NCBI RefSeq assembly: GCF_004664715.2
Contig: NC_051063.1
Location: forward strand, 75,026,018-75,090,017
Direction: 5' to 3'
Source of the DNA: Peromyscus leucopus
Lineage: Eukaryota; Chordata; Mammalia; Rodentia; Cricetidae
Length of the DNA: 64,000 nucleotides
The notes beneath the pieces were generated by a model. The model searched no databases, had not been told where the DNA came from, and worked only from the letters and a program-made list of their open reading frames with translations. Shown in pieces: positions 9,402 to 20,345 of the stretch. The position numbers and the translations under genes were made by a program. The first letter of the stretch is position 1. Every line of letters begins with the position of its first letter.

Positions 9402-10653
9402 ACCTATGTGTGGCAGGTGCAATGGTGGACAGGGTCAATTATTGTGCATCTGTCACTGGACTGACATCTTCAAAGGTCTGGATCCAAAGGAACTATTTTT
9501 CTTACATCTTACTGGATCATATGTTCTCTCTGGATCTCAGTATCCTAACTAGAAATGTTTCAGTGATACTGAAGTACCCTTGAGCTTTAAAAGTACACAA
9601 ATATACTTCATCCAACACTGGCAGAGCTGGCCTCAAAAGATCATTCAGTGTCAAGGACAGGTGACAGGTCCCATTTAGAAGTGTTGACTATAATAGAATT
9701 TTCAAGAACAAATCATTTCCCAAATATGCCATTCTCATAGAATAATGCACTCTCTAAGTTGGCTTAGTAGGGTTTTTCCTCTTTGGAAAGTACATTTTCC
9801 TACTCTGTCCAGTTTCATGGTGTCTGTAAATAGAGTGCCCATTATGCCTCTACCACAATGTTTTGCGACAATCCACTTTCCTCAATGAACTAATCACTTG
9901 CTGGGGCAAGGAACTTAGCCCCTGGCTGGCATGACGTCTGTGGGTTAACCTTGATTTGGTTTTACTGCCAATGGAGGCTTGGGTAAGAAATGACAATGGT
10001 CAAGACTGCTATTTTCTGTTCTGCAAGCTGGGATCGGGGTTTGGCAGAGGCCTAATATGTGGGGATGTCCTTTGGATGTGGTAAAGCTCCACATAAATGT
10101 TAAGGTATTCTCCATCTTGACTCTGCCAACTGGACACTCCCAGGAGTGCCCAGTCACACCATCCTTGTTTCTAATCACCCGGAGCTCTGCCATCTCTAGG
10201 CTGAGTGGCAGGATAACAAAATCTGAAATTACTTTGTTTGAACTACTTCTTTCTTTTTCAGAAGCTGTGAAATCTCCAGCAGAAATAAATATCCTGTGAC
10301 CTTTATACTCCCCTTCCAAGAATAATTAAGAGAATCCCATAGACCAAGTTATCTATGAAACATTCCCCAGGAGATTCATTTTTCTACTGAATTATTAGGT
10401 AGAGATGAGAGCCACTGCCCCAACAATCTCAGTCACTCAAGACTCAAAATCGTTACTGTACCGTCAGGGTTACTTATAGTGTTGGTGGCAATATCAATAT
10501 TAGCTAGTTATCTGGGCCCTTAAAATTTAAGAGTTACAGGGGTAGGGGATAGGGTCTCCATAAATGACCTCATCACTCAGAAGACGTAAACTATTTTTTC
10601 TGATATAAAATTAGTTTTATATCCATAAAAGATGCTTTCTACTCTGAAAGACA
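9402..10653. other. Unique non-coding DNA
   Basis: No gene or transposon recognised. A 124-codon minus-strand frame (9945-10319) and an overlapping plus-strand frame (10057-10299) show no domain; mutual overlap argues for chance. Confidence 0.5.
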
Positions 10654-10879
10654 ATTTTTTCTTCCTCCCATTTTCCTAATTTCTCTTCCTTTCTCAGTCT
10701 CTCCTCTCTCCTGTCCTCTCCTGTCCTCTCCTCTCCTCCCCCTCCTCTCTTTTTCTCCTCCTTTCCTTTACCCTGCCCCTCCCCTTCCCCTCGCCTCTCC
10801 TCTTCTCCTCTTCTGTCCTCTCTTCTCTCACTTCTCTTCCTCTTTCTTCCTCCCCCTCCTCTTTTCCCCCTTTACCTCC
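10654..10879. repeat. Long polypyrimidine (TC-rich) tract
   Basis: About 225 bp almost free of purines on the + strand, built from irregular TCC, CCT, CTCTCC and TTCC blocks rather than one clean unit. The complementary strand is polypurine and gives a spurious Glu/Arg/Gly-rich open frame. Such tracts can adopt triplex (H-DNA) structures in vitro. It directly abuts an ID/B4-like fragment. Confidence 0.9.
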
Positions 10880-10945
10880 AGTGCTTAAGATGGAGCCCAG
10901 TGCCTCTTGCATTCCAGGCCAGTGCTCTGGCCTCACCCCAAGCTC
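10880..10945 (-). repeat. ID/B4-like SINE fragment
   Basis: 'gtgcttaagatggagcccag' then 'gcctcttgcattccaggcca' and 'gtgctctggcctca' resemble the inverted ID-derived part of B4. Short and diverged; the polypyrimidine tract sits where its B1 part would be. Confidence 0.45.
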
Positions 10946-11243
10946 ACCCCAAAGCTATTATTCAGGCCCCTTGACCAACAAAGGAAATGGACACTGATGG
11001 ACATATGATTGAGGTCCATTCATTAACAGTTTACTCAATTAAGACCACATTATCCCACACAAGTCTCAGTGGCCACACAGATCTGTGTAATAAGCACAGT
11101 GGCTAGCTTCTGAAAGCCAAAGACAGGGTCATCAAAAGTATGGACAGCAGTGGAGGAAAAGGATTACAAAAGCAATTTGTTTGGTGAGAATGTGGCCATG
11201 GATGGACTGCTCTGCTTTAGAGAGGTCTACATGACAGATTCTC

Positions 11244-11425
11244 TTGATTGTCAACTGGGCTGGACTGAGAAGCTCCTTCATAATTAATAAAGTGTGTGTG
11301 TGTGTGCATGCATGCGTGTGTGAGTGTGTGTGGTTTCCACCAATGATTGAAAGACAGACGGTTCATTACGAAGAGTGTTATAATGTCCACTCACCACTCC
11401 CAGACCCTTCCAGCTCTCCCGGGTA
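11244..11425 (+). repeat. MaLR/ORR1-like LTR fragment with internal (TG)n
   Basis: 'cttgattgtcaactgggctg' and 'tggtttccaccaatgattga' resemble parts of rodent MaLR LTRs that start with a 'gtcaacttgac' motif. An imperfect TG/CATG tract (11292-11331) lies between them. No termini found. Confidence 0.4.
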
Positions 11426-11439
11426 CCTGCCCATCCCTC

Positions 11440-11770
11440 TGCAATGGCTTCTGTGAATAGCTGGTTTGCATTTGGATTCAGTTCATTGCTCCGCCTCTAA
11501 TTAGCCAAGAGTATCTCATTATCAGCCCATGCCTGGTCAATTATCTGATTTCCTGCAGTATCTATCAGTCAACAAGACAGCGCCTCTGATTTAATTTGCA
11601 TGTTCATGGCTGTGAAGCTCACATGGTCCTTTTTGTCAGAAATGTATTAAGGAGATTATTTATTGCCCTCTCGGCAGATAGTTCCTTCCTTGTTATCAGC
11701 TTCTCCTTGCAGCTGGGTAAATCTGCTGGGGTACCTCCTGAAGACCTAGGATCTTCTCTTAGAAAGGTAT
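11440..11770. promoter_or_regulatory. Candidate conserved non-coding element
   Basis: Repeat-free block with dense transcription-factor-like cores: TAATTAG (11498-11504), several TTAT and CAATTA sites, an octamer ATTTGCAT (11594-11601), GATA-type sites (TTATC) and CAGCTG. No significant open frame. The low-CpG, motif-dense texture looks like a developmental enhancer. Inference only; cross-species alignment is needed. Confidence 0.3.
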
Positions 11771-12067
11771 TTTCTGCCTGAGCTGGCACAGGGTATTATC
11801 CGCCTCCAAATGCTGATGTCAGAAACCACACCAGGGAAAGCATCCCACAACCAGGCCAGGGAAAGGCCATATCCTCCATATTTTCTGTTTGACCAAATTT
11901 AGTAACTGGTGTTTGGAAGGACCATTCTTCAAAAATAAAAATCTGTCTTTGAAAAAGTGTGAGCCAGTCAAATGTTTTGAAACCACGACATAATTTTGTA
12001 GGGCCAGCAACTGGATGGGGTTGAGCCTTAAAGCACAGACTTGTAAAAGTATGTCTTTTTGTGTATT

Positions 12068-12150
12068 CATTTGGCTTCCATTGAGTACTTATGATATGCA
12101 AGGTGTGTTGAGGCTTTGGGAGTGAGGGAGACAGTGAGGAAAAGACAATT
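12068..12150 (-). repeat. L2/MIR 3'-end relic
   Basis: 'cattgagtacttatgatatg' followed by 'caaggtgtgttgaggctttg' resembles the inverted shared 3' end of MIR/L2 (TTGAGTGCCTACTATGTGCC-type). Short. Confidence 0.4.
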
Positions 12151-13009
12151 AGCAGGTCAATGTCACCGTTTGTTTACCTAGACAAAAGGGCAGTATTGGA
12201 ACTCCAAAAATGATCTTTGGTTCTGATCATGCATTGTGAAAAGGGTCAAAACGAGGCTATACTCTCTCCTGGAAAAATTCTCTAGACATGTTTAGCACTA
12301 CATTTCTCAGAATGTGTTTCTTGATTGTTTTATTCTCTTACAACCAGAAAATCATAACAGGTGTTGGCTCAGACCCTCTGTAGAATACATTACTTGAATC
12401 TTTTGTTTCTCATAGAAGAATATAGAGCAAATCAGCCGAGTCCAAGAAAGAAATCACACTATTATTTCAGGCATCTGTCTTCTGTTTATTCTCTTGTGAG
12501 AACTGTACTTCTGTATATACAACTTTAGAAGGAAAAAAATCTATCTGATAGCAATCAAATTGCCCTTCTGCCTGTCCAAAGAAGATGAGTGACATTTTGA
12601 CTAACACGGTATGATGCTCTTTCATCTTTTAAAGGGAAAAAGCTAAATTCTAAAAGCATGACAAAATGCCTCATTCCTGTGTGTGAAATAATCTCCAAAT
12701 ACCAGCTGAAGCTCCCTGTTTTCAGACAATGGGGATTATGTTGGGGTCCAGCTGTGAGCACTGAAGAGAAGGGTTGCCCTAAAAGTATCATTTGTGGTGA
12801 GATTAGATACATTTCCCTTGAAAAGTTTGCCATCTCCCTTAAACTTGAAAGACACTTACACTCAATAATCCAATGCTCTGTCACCAGAAAATTGCTCTGG
12901 AGAAACTTCTGCAGAAGTAGACCAGCGTAGAGGGACAAGAATGACCCCACGAGCACTATGCAGACTTTGTGAATGAGCAGGGGGCAGCAGCAGAGTGAGC
13001 TGTCCTAGT
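12151..13009. other. Unique non-coding DNA
   Basis: No gene recognised. A 133-codon minus-strand frame (12555-12956) overlaps a 90-codon plus-strand frame; neither has a recognisable motif, signal peptide or splice context. Confidence 0.5.
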
Positions 13010-13405
13010 TACATAATGAAACACTACAGCAGTCAGAAGAGGAAATGCAATTACACACAGCTGCATGAATGAGTTCCACTGATATGATGTAGAATGAAAG
13101 ATGTGTGTCATGAAGAGCATACGATAGGTCTTCATTCACACCAAACACAACAAGCATGATTAGCCATATTGTTCAGAGATACAGAGGGAGGCAAAGTAAC
13201 TATAGAGGCCAAGGAAGTGATCACTATGGAAATCAACATGTAGCACCTAGTCAGGAAAAGGCGCAGGTGTTTCGGAGGGGGCCACAATGCTATCTGAGGG
13301 AGTAGCAGTTGAACTTGGCCCAAGTGGTGGTTACATAGGTCTTTTGTTTGTGCCTATGGAGCTGTGCTTTTTGATATACTTTTCTGTGTCTGTTCTATGT
13401 CAGAG
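13010..13405 (+). repeat. L1M-type LINE 3' UTR fragment
   Basis: Follows the order of old mammalian L1 3' UTRs: 'gatatgatgtagaatgaaag', a diverged middle, then 'caagtggtggttacataggt', 'gagctgtgctttttgatata' and 'acttttctgtgtctg'. No ORF2 coding sequence is left. Confidence 0.55.
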
Positions 13406-14139
13406 AAAATCTCATGTCCCTTTCTAAGAGCTATCTTTCAGTGCTTTTGACCTAAGTCTGTCAGGGTGACCCATCTCTGTCCTCCAGATGTCTGGTGATT
13501 TTTTTTTTCCTGCTAGCATTCAAGTTCTGCTGTTGGATTTACCTATGTCTTAGAAGGTAGAAGAACAATTACCCTGAATGCCCTCCCTGCCATCCATAGA
13601 GCATGCTCTTTTTCCAGGGCCAGCCCCTGCCAGCTGTACCTCACAGTGTACATCTTTCTAGGATTGTCTGTAAGCACAGAGTGCAAGCCCTGACATGCCC
13701 GTACTGCTGACAAGGACCACGCTGACATGAGGTGGAAATGGTGGCAGCATTCACATGAAACCTTGTCCCCCATTTCAAAATAATAGAGCACAAAGAGACT
13801 GAGTAGGGAGGGCTGAGATATGATTGAGAGGAAGGAGAGGCTGGGGCGGATGCTGCTGGCATGAAGATGCCCTTTATCGGACAAAACATTATCTCCAGCT
13901 GTCTGGTCCATACATCACCAGACACTCCAAGGCAATAGGAATGTGTCAGAATGTGCATATTGGTGGGGTTGATTCAACCGAGTCAGTGTTTAATAAGCGC
14001 AACTGATTAATTTCTGGTGCTCCATACTCACCCCATAGGTGAAAAGGTTGAAAAACACCTACGGCTGCCACTTTACTAAGCCAGCAAAATTTCTAACTGC
14101 ATTCTAAATAGTTATCCTTAAATGCACAGGTAAGTGTTG

Positions 14140-14425
14140 CGCTCACCCCTCATCAAAGAAGCTTCTTGTTACAACAGAGGAGGATCATTCTGGAAAATCA
14201 TAACTTGTAGGAACACTTATAAAACTGATAGTGGGGTGTGCAGCCCCAAAAGCTACATCTATAACATAACTCCTACACCTAAGGCTCAGGGAACGATACG
14301 GAAGGGGTGCAGAAAGACTGTACAATCCAGAGGACCAGGAAATCTGCTATGAGACTGAGTTTTCTAGAAATGCCTGGGAAGCTTCACTCATGCTATCTAT
14401 AACTGCCTACACAAGACCTGAACGT
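14140..14425 (+). repeat. L1-like/RMER-type dispersed repeat, truncated copy
   Basis: Shares a collinear set of segments with the repeat at 49.5-50.45 kb: 'aaagaagcttct', 'ctgatagtggggtgtgcagc', 'tacacctaaggctcaggga', 'gaggaccaggaaatctgct' and 'tctagaaatgcctgggaag'. The shared order shows one family. It is truncated at both ends compared with the 50-kb copy. Confidence 0.65.
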
Positions 14426-14989
14426 GGCCCCACACGGCACCACGAAGCTACTCTTGGGAGAGTTTTGGTAGAAGGCATGTCTTTATGTGTGTGGCTCAAA
14501 TGGACTTGAAAATACGGAACCTCACAGCTTGTAAGGGTCACCCACTTGGTCATGGCACCAGGAGGGACATCCTTCATGGCTTTTCTGTACAGCCATGATC
14601 CAGGCATAAGAAGCAGGGACCTTGTGTTTTCAGGAACAGGTTCACTCCCCAGAAGAAAGAATAGAGCTGAATGGAACTGAGCATGCCCAATCATCCTTCT
14701 AATTTCAATAATTAAATCTCTCTCTCTGTCTCCTTCAGGAAGGACAAAAAGTTTAAGAGTCCAGGAGTGTCATAAGGAAACAACACTCCTCTCTTGGGAC
14801 TTCGGAGTACAGGATTGCCTCATCCTATTAGGCGACTATCTTGTTTTCAACTTTTTCTCACACTCATTATCATGACTCTGCCTTCTATAGACAGACTCTC
14901 CAATTATTTGCTGGATTTCATCTCCATTGACTCCTGGATTCACATTGCAGGCTGAGTGATCTTTGTACAAACTAATACACATTTTTTTT
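14426..14989. other. Unique non-coding DNA
   Basis: No gene or confident repeat. A 95-codon minus-strand frame (14407-14694) partly overlaps the repeat edge and has no domain. Confidence 0.45.
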
Positions 14990-15370
14990 CCACTTTTGCC
15001 CTATGATTAAGTTCAGAATCATTTGCTTAAAATAAAACTTGTAACCTTATTTATATTTTTCAGCCTTCCAAGACCCTTCATTGACCACTTCGCCCACCTC
15101 TATACTTCATCTGAACTAATCCAAATTATTGGCATTTCCTTAAACAAGCTGTGGCTTCGGATGCTTCCCTTCACCTTAAGTATTTGGGTGTCTCTTATTT
15201 GACTTCAAAACAGGGCCAATTGCATTACTGTTACCCAGAACCCTCTTCCTGAATTAAATACCTTTGTATGCTTCCAAAGCACCTGTAGGTATTGTCCTCC
15301 CAATACACATTCCACTGTCTTCCATGTTTTGCTTGCTACTCCCCCATGGCAGAATAAATCAGGGCACTGA
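14990..15370 (+). repeat. L2 LINE fragment
   Basis: 'cctatgattaagttcagaat', 'agccttccaagacccttcat', 'ctctatacttcatctgaact' and near the end 'tactcccccatggcagaata' parallel the L2 3' region in order. Highly diverged; no coding capacity. Confidence 0.5.
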
Positions 15371-16255
15371 CACTTATTTCTTGCTGGACCAGTGCTGATC
15401 CTTAAGTCTGACAGAATGGATGTAAGGGGAATTCGTGCTAAATAAGAGAGTGATCAGATAATCTCTACAAGACATCTGTGTTTTGGTATTTTGTAATTTA
15501 ATGAACATATGGCATCGTATTAAATGGATATTAAAACTGGGATAAAAAAATAACAATTGACATGTGTCCATCCTTTGTAGTTCCCAGAGGACTGTCATGT
15601 ACTCCCTGGTCCAATCCTTCAGGACAATCATAATCTTAACTCCAAAAATTAATCATTCCGACCCTGTTAGCCTCAGCTTGAGTGCTTCCATTTCCCCATG
15701 AGAGTTACTTCATCAGTGATGGCGGCTCACAGGCAGACAATGCAAGGGGTCTTCGTGGGCACTGGGATATCTACACTGGATGCAGAAGGGGAACCCGACC
15801 AAGGGTGGCCTTTTTCCTTTCTTAAAAACATTACACCGTTTCCTATCTGATCCCAGATAATGACCTTGCCTCAAATTCCTATCAGTTTTCAGCCATGTCT
15901 TCTTCAGGTTGGAGCTGTCACAGACACCCCTCCTGTTATTTGTTTGCCTTGACTGTTCCACATGCCATTTTCTCCCTGCTGTCAATTCTTTTCATACTGA
16001 CCTTGCAGACAGTAGGTGGCACTGAATAGGAGAACCAGATGTGACTACTGAGAAGTCCGATTTGTGTGTGTCCTTCTCTTTCTTTACGCCTGGGACCATT
16101 CCTGTCTCTGTCCTTTCATTATGCATGTTTCCTAATGTCATGCTGAGTGTCACATTCTCCTTTATGTATCTAACTTCTTCCAGCAAAACACAAAGCACAA
16201 AATGCCCCTAGCAGCACATTTTTCTCAAAAAGATCTCTTATTTAAATGCATTGCA
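15371..16255. other. Unique non-coding DNA
   Basis: No gene recognised; open frames of up to 90 codons on the minus strand lack domains. No repeat signature is visible. Confidence 0.5.
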
Positions 16256-16662
16256 GGAGGCCTCTCTTATCCATGAGTTTGCCTTCTATAGTTTCAGTTA
16301 CCCATGGTCAACTGCAATCTGTGAATATTAAGTGGAAAATTACAGGTATCTCTGGGTGGTTTCATAAGTTTGGACTTACATTCTGAGTAGTGAGACAAAC
16401 TCTCAAGCCATGCTGTTCTATCTCAACTAGGACAGGAATCAATCCTTTGTCCAGTGTATCCATTCTGTATACTGTACCTGCCCATCAGTCACTTGCACAA
16501 GCTTTGCAGTACTTGGGTTCAAGTAACCTTCATATTACTTAAAAACACCCTGAAGAACAAGAGCACTGATACAATGGAATAATAATTCTTTGAATGGTTC
16601 TACCTTCTTATTGGTTATTGATGTTTATTTATTACTGTGCCTAAATTATAAATTCAACTTGA
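16256..16662 (+). mobile_element. Tigger-type (TcMar) DNA transposon, internally deleted fossil
   Basis: The first 290 bp track a Tigger/pogo-type 5' end closely: 'tatagtttcagttacccatg', 'aagtggaaaattacaggtat', 'ttctgagtagtgagacaaac', 'cctttgtccagtgtatccat' and 'acttgggttcaagtaacctt'. It then jumps to the 3' region ('ttactgtgcctaaattataa'). The transposase gene is absent, so this is a MITE-like deletion derivative that could only have moved in trans. A relic shared across placental mammals. Confidence 0.78.
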
Positions 16663-16904
16663 GGTGATTTTATAAATTTCAATATTTTAACACAGCAACT
16701 TTTCTAACCCACAGCATGCATAGCTTTCCCACATACTACCTCAGTTATGCTCTTTAACAAATGTCGGTTGATCTTACTATCATCCTTTCAAATAATAATA
16801 ATAAAAAAAACAACAACCAAAACTCAAGCTCTGATGGAGTAATGACTTTGCTGAAAAAACACCATGCAACAAGCAACACTAAAACAGAAATAATCGAGTC
16901 ACCA

Positions 16905-17330
16905 ACTATTGATCAGACCCCACCTATGGGCCAGGTATTGGTCTCTTATAAGCAGAACAGTGCATAATATTGATGAGAGATATGGCACATCAAAACACTG
17001 AGTTTGATAGGCTAAGAGTTATATATAAAGTGTATTTGGTAAAAGGTTGTGTAGACTCTCTTCTAGAGGAAGAGACACAAAACACAGGTAAAGGGATTAG
17101 CAGGATTTGAGGAGAACAGCACGTGAAGGAGGGTGCACAGGAGGTCCAGGCAATGCTAACTGGAGTGGCCAGGGTGGCTGTCACCGAGGAGGTGACACAG
17201 GAGGGCCACCTTGGATATCTGAAGCATGTTCTAGACGGGTGCTACAGCTGGTGGGAGGGTCCTGAGTGAGGAGAGAATCACAGGAAATGAAGACGCATAG
17301 GTAAGATGAGGTGACAGTCACATGGGGACG
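16905..17330 (-). repeat. L2 LINE-like fragment
   Basis: 'ctattgatcagaccccacct' with 'gggccaggtattgg', later 'tggccagggtggctgtcacc' and 'gaggaggtgacacaggaggg', match the inverted L2 3' half (CTCTGAGGAGGTGACATTTG-type segment). Diverged; boundaries uncertain. Confidence 0.45.
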
Positions 17331-17531
17331 TGACCTAGGCCTTCTGATTCCTTTTACGATAGAGTCCAGAGGAATCCAGGACTGTTCAGCAAACAGTCAC
17401 CCTCATGGTTCAATATGAAAAGGAAGCCCACCTACCTATCCACAGGGGAAAGCCCTGGTGCCATTGCCATTTTGGATTGAATTGTGTCTGCATTCTACTG
17501 TGTTAAAGGGAGCTATGCTCTGGATCTATGC

Positions 17532-17533
<2 letters not shown>

Positions 17534-17580
<47 letters not shown>

Positions 17581-17775
17581 AAAGTCTGAATGTATATGCA
17601 CATGCCTGCATGAGTTTATGTGTGCCATATGCATACAGGAGCCTGCAGAGGCCAGAATGGGGTACCAGATCCCCCTGGAACTGGAGGGACAGGCAGTTTT
17701 GAGCCAGTGTGTGAGTGCTGGGAACTGAACCCACTATGCAAGGTCAGCAAGTGCTCTTAATGGCTTCAGCCCTGG
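17534..17775 (-). repeat. B3 SINE with (TG)n tail
   Basis: (TG)22 at 17534-17578 runs into the inverted B3 body: 'gcctgcagaggccagaatgg', 'ggtaccagatccccctggaa', 'gagtgctgggaactgaaccc', 'agcaagtgctcttaatggc' and 'ttcagccct'. The microsatellite lies at the 3' tail of the minus-strand SINE, where CA-rich tails normally grow. Confidence 0.85.
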
Positions 17776-17958
17776 TTTTCTGGGGGATTTTAAATGAGCA
17801 TGACCCAGAGTCATCATGTGTTTTCCCCTCTAGTGAAAAATGTGTTTAAGTCTTAAGATAAAAATGGGAAATATTTTAAATTTTCAACACTAGTCATTAT
17901 GATAGTGTTATTGGACTTTTGACACACACTCTCCTCCCCCCACCCCGCCATGTGTGTT

Positions 17959-17959
<1 letters not shown>

Positions 17960-18010
<51 letters not shown>
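17960..18010. repeat. (TG)n microsatellite
   Basis: About 25 pure TG units after a C-rich lead-in 'ctcctccccccaccccgcca' (17931-17950). No SINE is recognised next to it. Confidence 0.97.
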
Positions 18011-18014
<4 letters not shown>

Positions 18015-18729
18015 CTTCTTTCTCTAGCTGAACTGGTTTGACACTTCAGAATGATGGCAGGAAGAGTATGGTGGTTTAGGACAAATCAAGGAAAGGTTCC
18101 TAACCCAAGAGGGAGTATATAGAAATGAAGGAGACAGGCTGATACTAAAGCTCAGGATCACATCACTCCCTTCTGTCCTAAAAGATGCATCTGATCCTCC
18201 TCAACTGTGCATGGTGAATGGGAAGAGTGGGTCTCGTAAAGGAATGCAAGTAGGCATATCATTAAGTGATGGGGTGATGTGTTGAGTACAGTCACAGCAA
18301 GCACCAGGAGGCCAACATTGGTTCTTGAGAGAAAAACTTTAAAGATCAGAATGGTTTTGGTCCTCCAAAGGCTGTAGTCCATACATGCTGCATCATGCAC
18401 CTCTGGTTTCAGGAGGAGGATTGGCTAGGAAAATAACGCTCCTTGGGGAGGCAATGGTGGCAAAAAGCTGAGCCACCCTAGACCAGAAGTCCCTGGTTGA
18501 TGGATCCCGTTGATCCAGTTCTCTATCTTCTATGCAGAGTTCATGCCTGTCTCCTATTCTTCCCAAGAAACATTGCTGGAAACTCACAGGATAACGAGTT
18601 CGCAGAGTCAGGCCCCGAGTTTCCTGTCTCTCTTTGTTTCTGATCGCATGAACCAGTGACCCATGAGCCAGTGGGAGAAACACTTACTGTACTCCTGATG
18701 GATCGCAGCTTTCTGGGAGCTGTTTCCCA
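18011..18729. other. Unique non-coding DNA
   Basis: No gene recognised. Minus-strand frames of 80 and 96 codons (18158-18400, 18393-18683) overlap end to end but show no domain or splice-site logic. Confidence 0.45.
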
Positions 18730-19460
18730 GCCTCCCCCACACCCTCCACTTCACCTTCTATTAGTTCCTCAGCTTTTATTTTTCTCCCAAACCTTGTTTT
18801 GATTGTTCTTAAAACTGGCCATAAAAGCGACCCGAAACAAAGATTTATTCCTCTGTTTGGGAGAGAGGTCCCCAGAGCTCTGTGAGGTTTAGCTTTTTCA
18901 GCTCAGTCTTCTACGATGCCATACTAACAGTGACTGTGGAAAGCACCAGACTTTTCAAAGTAAGGATAGTGGGTAAAGTACCAAGAGGCAGAGCAGTAGA
19001 AAACAAACTGATTATCCAAAACGTCATGGCTGGCATGCCTCAGGCTCCTGTCCTTTGTTGGGAGGGAATATATAGACAGAACTGGTTATAATATATTATA
19101 TTTGGTTCAAAGTCACAAACCTGCTCTACCCAGTAGAGTGCTCACGAGTATGGCTTCCAATTCTCATGCTGGTGAGCAATGCCAATGACCTATTTCTTGC
19201 CTTTCCTAATGTTTTCTCTCTGCTCACGTAATAAATTGCATTTATCTAAGCACTTTATCATTTCTCAGGCTCCAGCTCATCTCTGTTTGGAAGATGGCAG
19301 CGAGTTCCCCAGGGCTGGTGTTGTTAAAGCTAGCATTAATTACAGTAATTCCCCCTCACTTCTCTAGGCGCTTGCAGCAAGAAGGGAGAGGCGGTTGTTC
19401 TTTCCTTATGAAGAGCCTAAGGAAGTTTGTTAATTAACTGCAAAATTCGCCAAGGTGGGG
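18730..19460. promoter_or_regulatory. Candidate non-coding regulatory block
   Basis: Repeat-free. Parts have an enhancer-like texture: 'ggccataaaagcgacccgaa' (18818-18837), 'cattaattacagtaattccc' (19333-19352) and 'gtttgttaattaactgcaaa' (19426-19445, holding the palindrome GTTAATTAAC). No meaningful frame. Conservation is unknown. Confidence 0.25.
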
Positions 19461-19852
19461 TTTGACTTTGGGTTGTTCTAGAATGACCCAAGGCAAAAAT
19501 ACTGGGACTACTGAATGAAAGTGGGCAAGATGGAACAAAGCACACCTAAATATTCAGAATGAGGACATTCCAGTCAGTGCCCAGATCCAAAGAAACGGAG
19601 GGAAGTTCTCAAACCACTCCTCTCCAGCTCCATCCTAGCTGCAGAAACCCAGGCGTCAGAGGAGATGCTACATTCCAAGGAGCTTCAGTAAGTTCTTGGT
19701 TCTGGATAAGCCACGGGTGGGCTGTTTGGAGAGGAGCTCATCCTGGAAAGTTCCTGTAGTTGCTCCCAGGTCAGCATCAGTGATGTGCCGGGTCCTCTGC
19801 GGAGCACGGCCTGGAAGCGCCAAGCTGAAGGCGTTCACAGTGCCTGTGGGGT

Positions 19853-19854
<2 letters not shown>

Positions 19855-19931
<77 letters not shown>
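19855..19931. repeat. (TC)n-(TG)n compound microsatellite
   Basis: About 31 TC units followed directly by about seven TG units. It lies at the 3' tail of the adjoining minus-strand B4. Confidence 0.97.
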
Positions 19932-20217
19932 CTGTAAGTGTACCTGTTTAGTGTGCATGGGTACATATGGGGTTGGCATTTAGAGGCCAAAGTTCACACT
20001 GAGTGTCATTCCTCAAGAAAGCCCCCCCCCCCTTAAAGTCATAGTCTCTCACTGGCCCAGTGAGCCCCACAGATCTGCCTGTCTTCACCTCCCCAGCACT
20101 GGGATTATACTCATGCATCACCACATCTGTCTTTTTTCCCGTGGGTCCTGGAGGTCAGACTCGGGTCCTCGTGCTGGCACGGAGAACACTTTCATGCCTG
20201 AGCTAGCTCCCCAGCCC
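19932..20217 (-). repeat. B4 SINE
   Basis: Inverted B4: 'agaggccaaagttcacactg', 'gtgtcattcctcaagaaagc', 'tctctcactggcccagtgag', 'ctccccagcactgggattat', 'cgggtcctcgtgctggcacg' and the ID-type end 'gctagctccccagccct'. The B1-derived and ID-derived parts are both present. A (C)10 run lies inside at 20023-20032. Confidence 0.85.
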
Positions 20218-20249
20218 TGTAGTCAGGGGTAGATCTTTTCTTAGGCTCA

Positions 20250-20345
20250 CCTCACAGATGTGGACACTGAGGCTCAGGGAAGTCAGGACTGCATCACAGG
20301 CGGCTGAGGTGGACCAGCTCTTACCCACAGAGCTGGCAAAGAGCA
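20250..20345 (-). repeat. MIR SINE fragment
   Basis: 'cacagatgtggacactgagg' plus 'ctcagggaagtcaggactgc' and 'atcacaggcggctgaggtgg' match the inverted central MIR (ACAGATGAGGAAACTGAGGCTCAGAG-type). Confidence 0.55.

Noticed and set aside
10694..10936. Glu/Arg/Gly-rich 80-codon frame
   Set aside because: Pure artefact of the polypurine strand of the TC-rich tract.
12555..12956. 133-codon minus-strand frame
   Set aside because: Fully overlapped by an unrelated plus frame; no motif or splice context.
18818..18840. 'ccataaaagcgacc' as a TATA promoter
   Set aside because: No CpG context, downstream exon or start site; kept only as part of a low-confidence regulatory block.
19668..19979. Arg/Glu-repeat frame resembling an RE-rich protein
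   Set aside because: Translation of the (TC)n/(GA)n microsatellite. The same applies at 20944-21351, 29526-29837, 29680-30084, 54379-54615 and 54394-54627.
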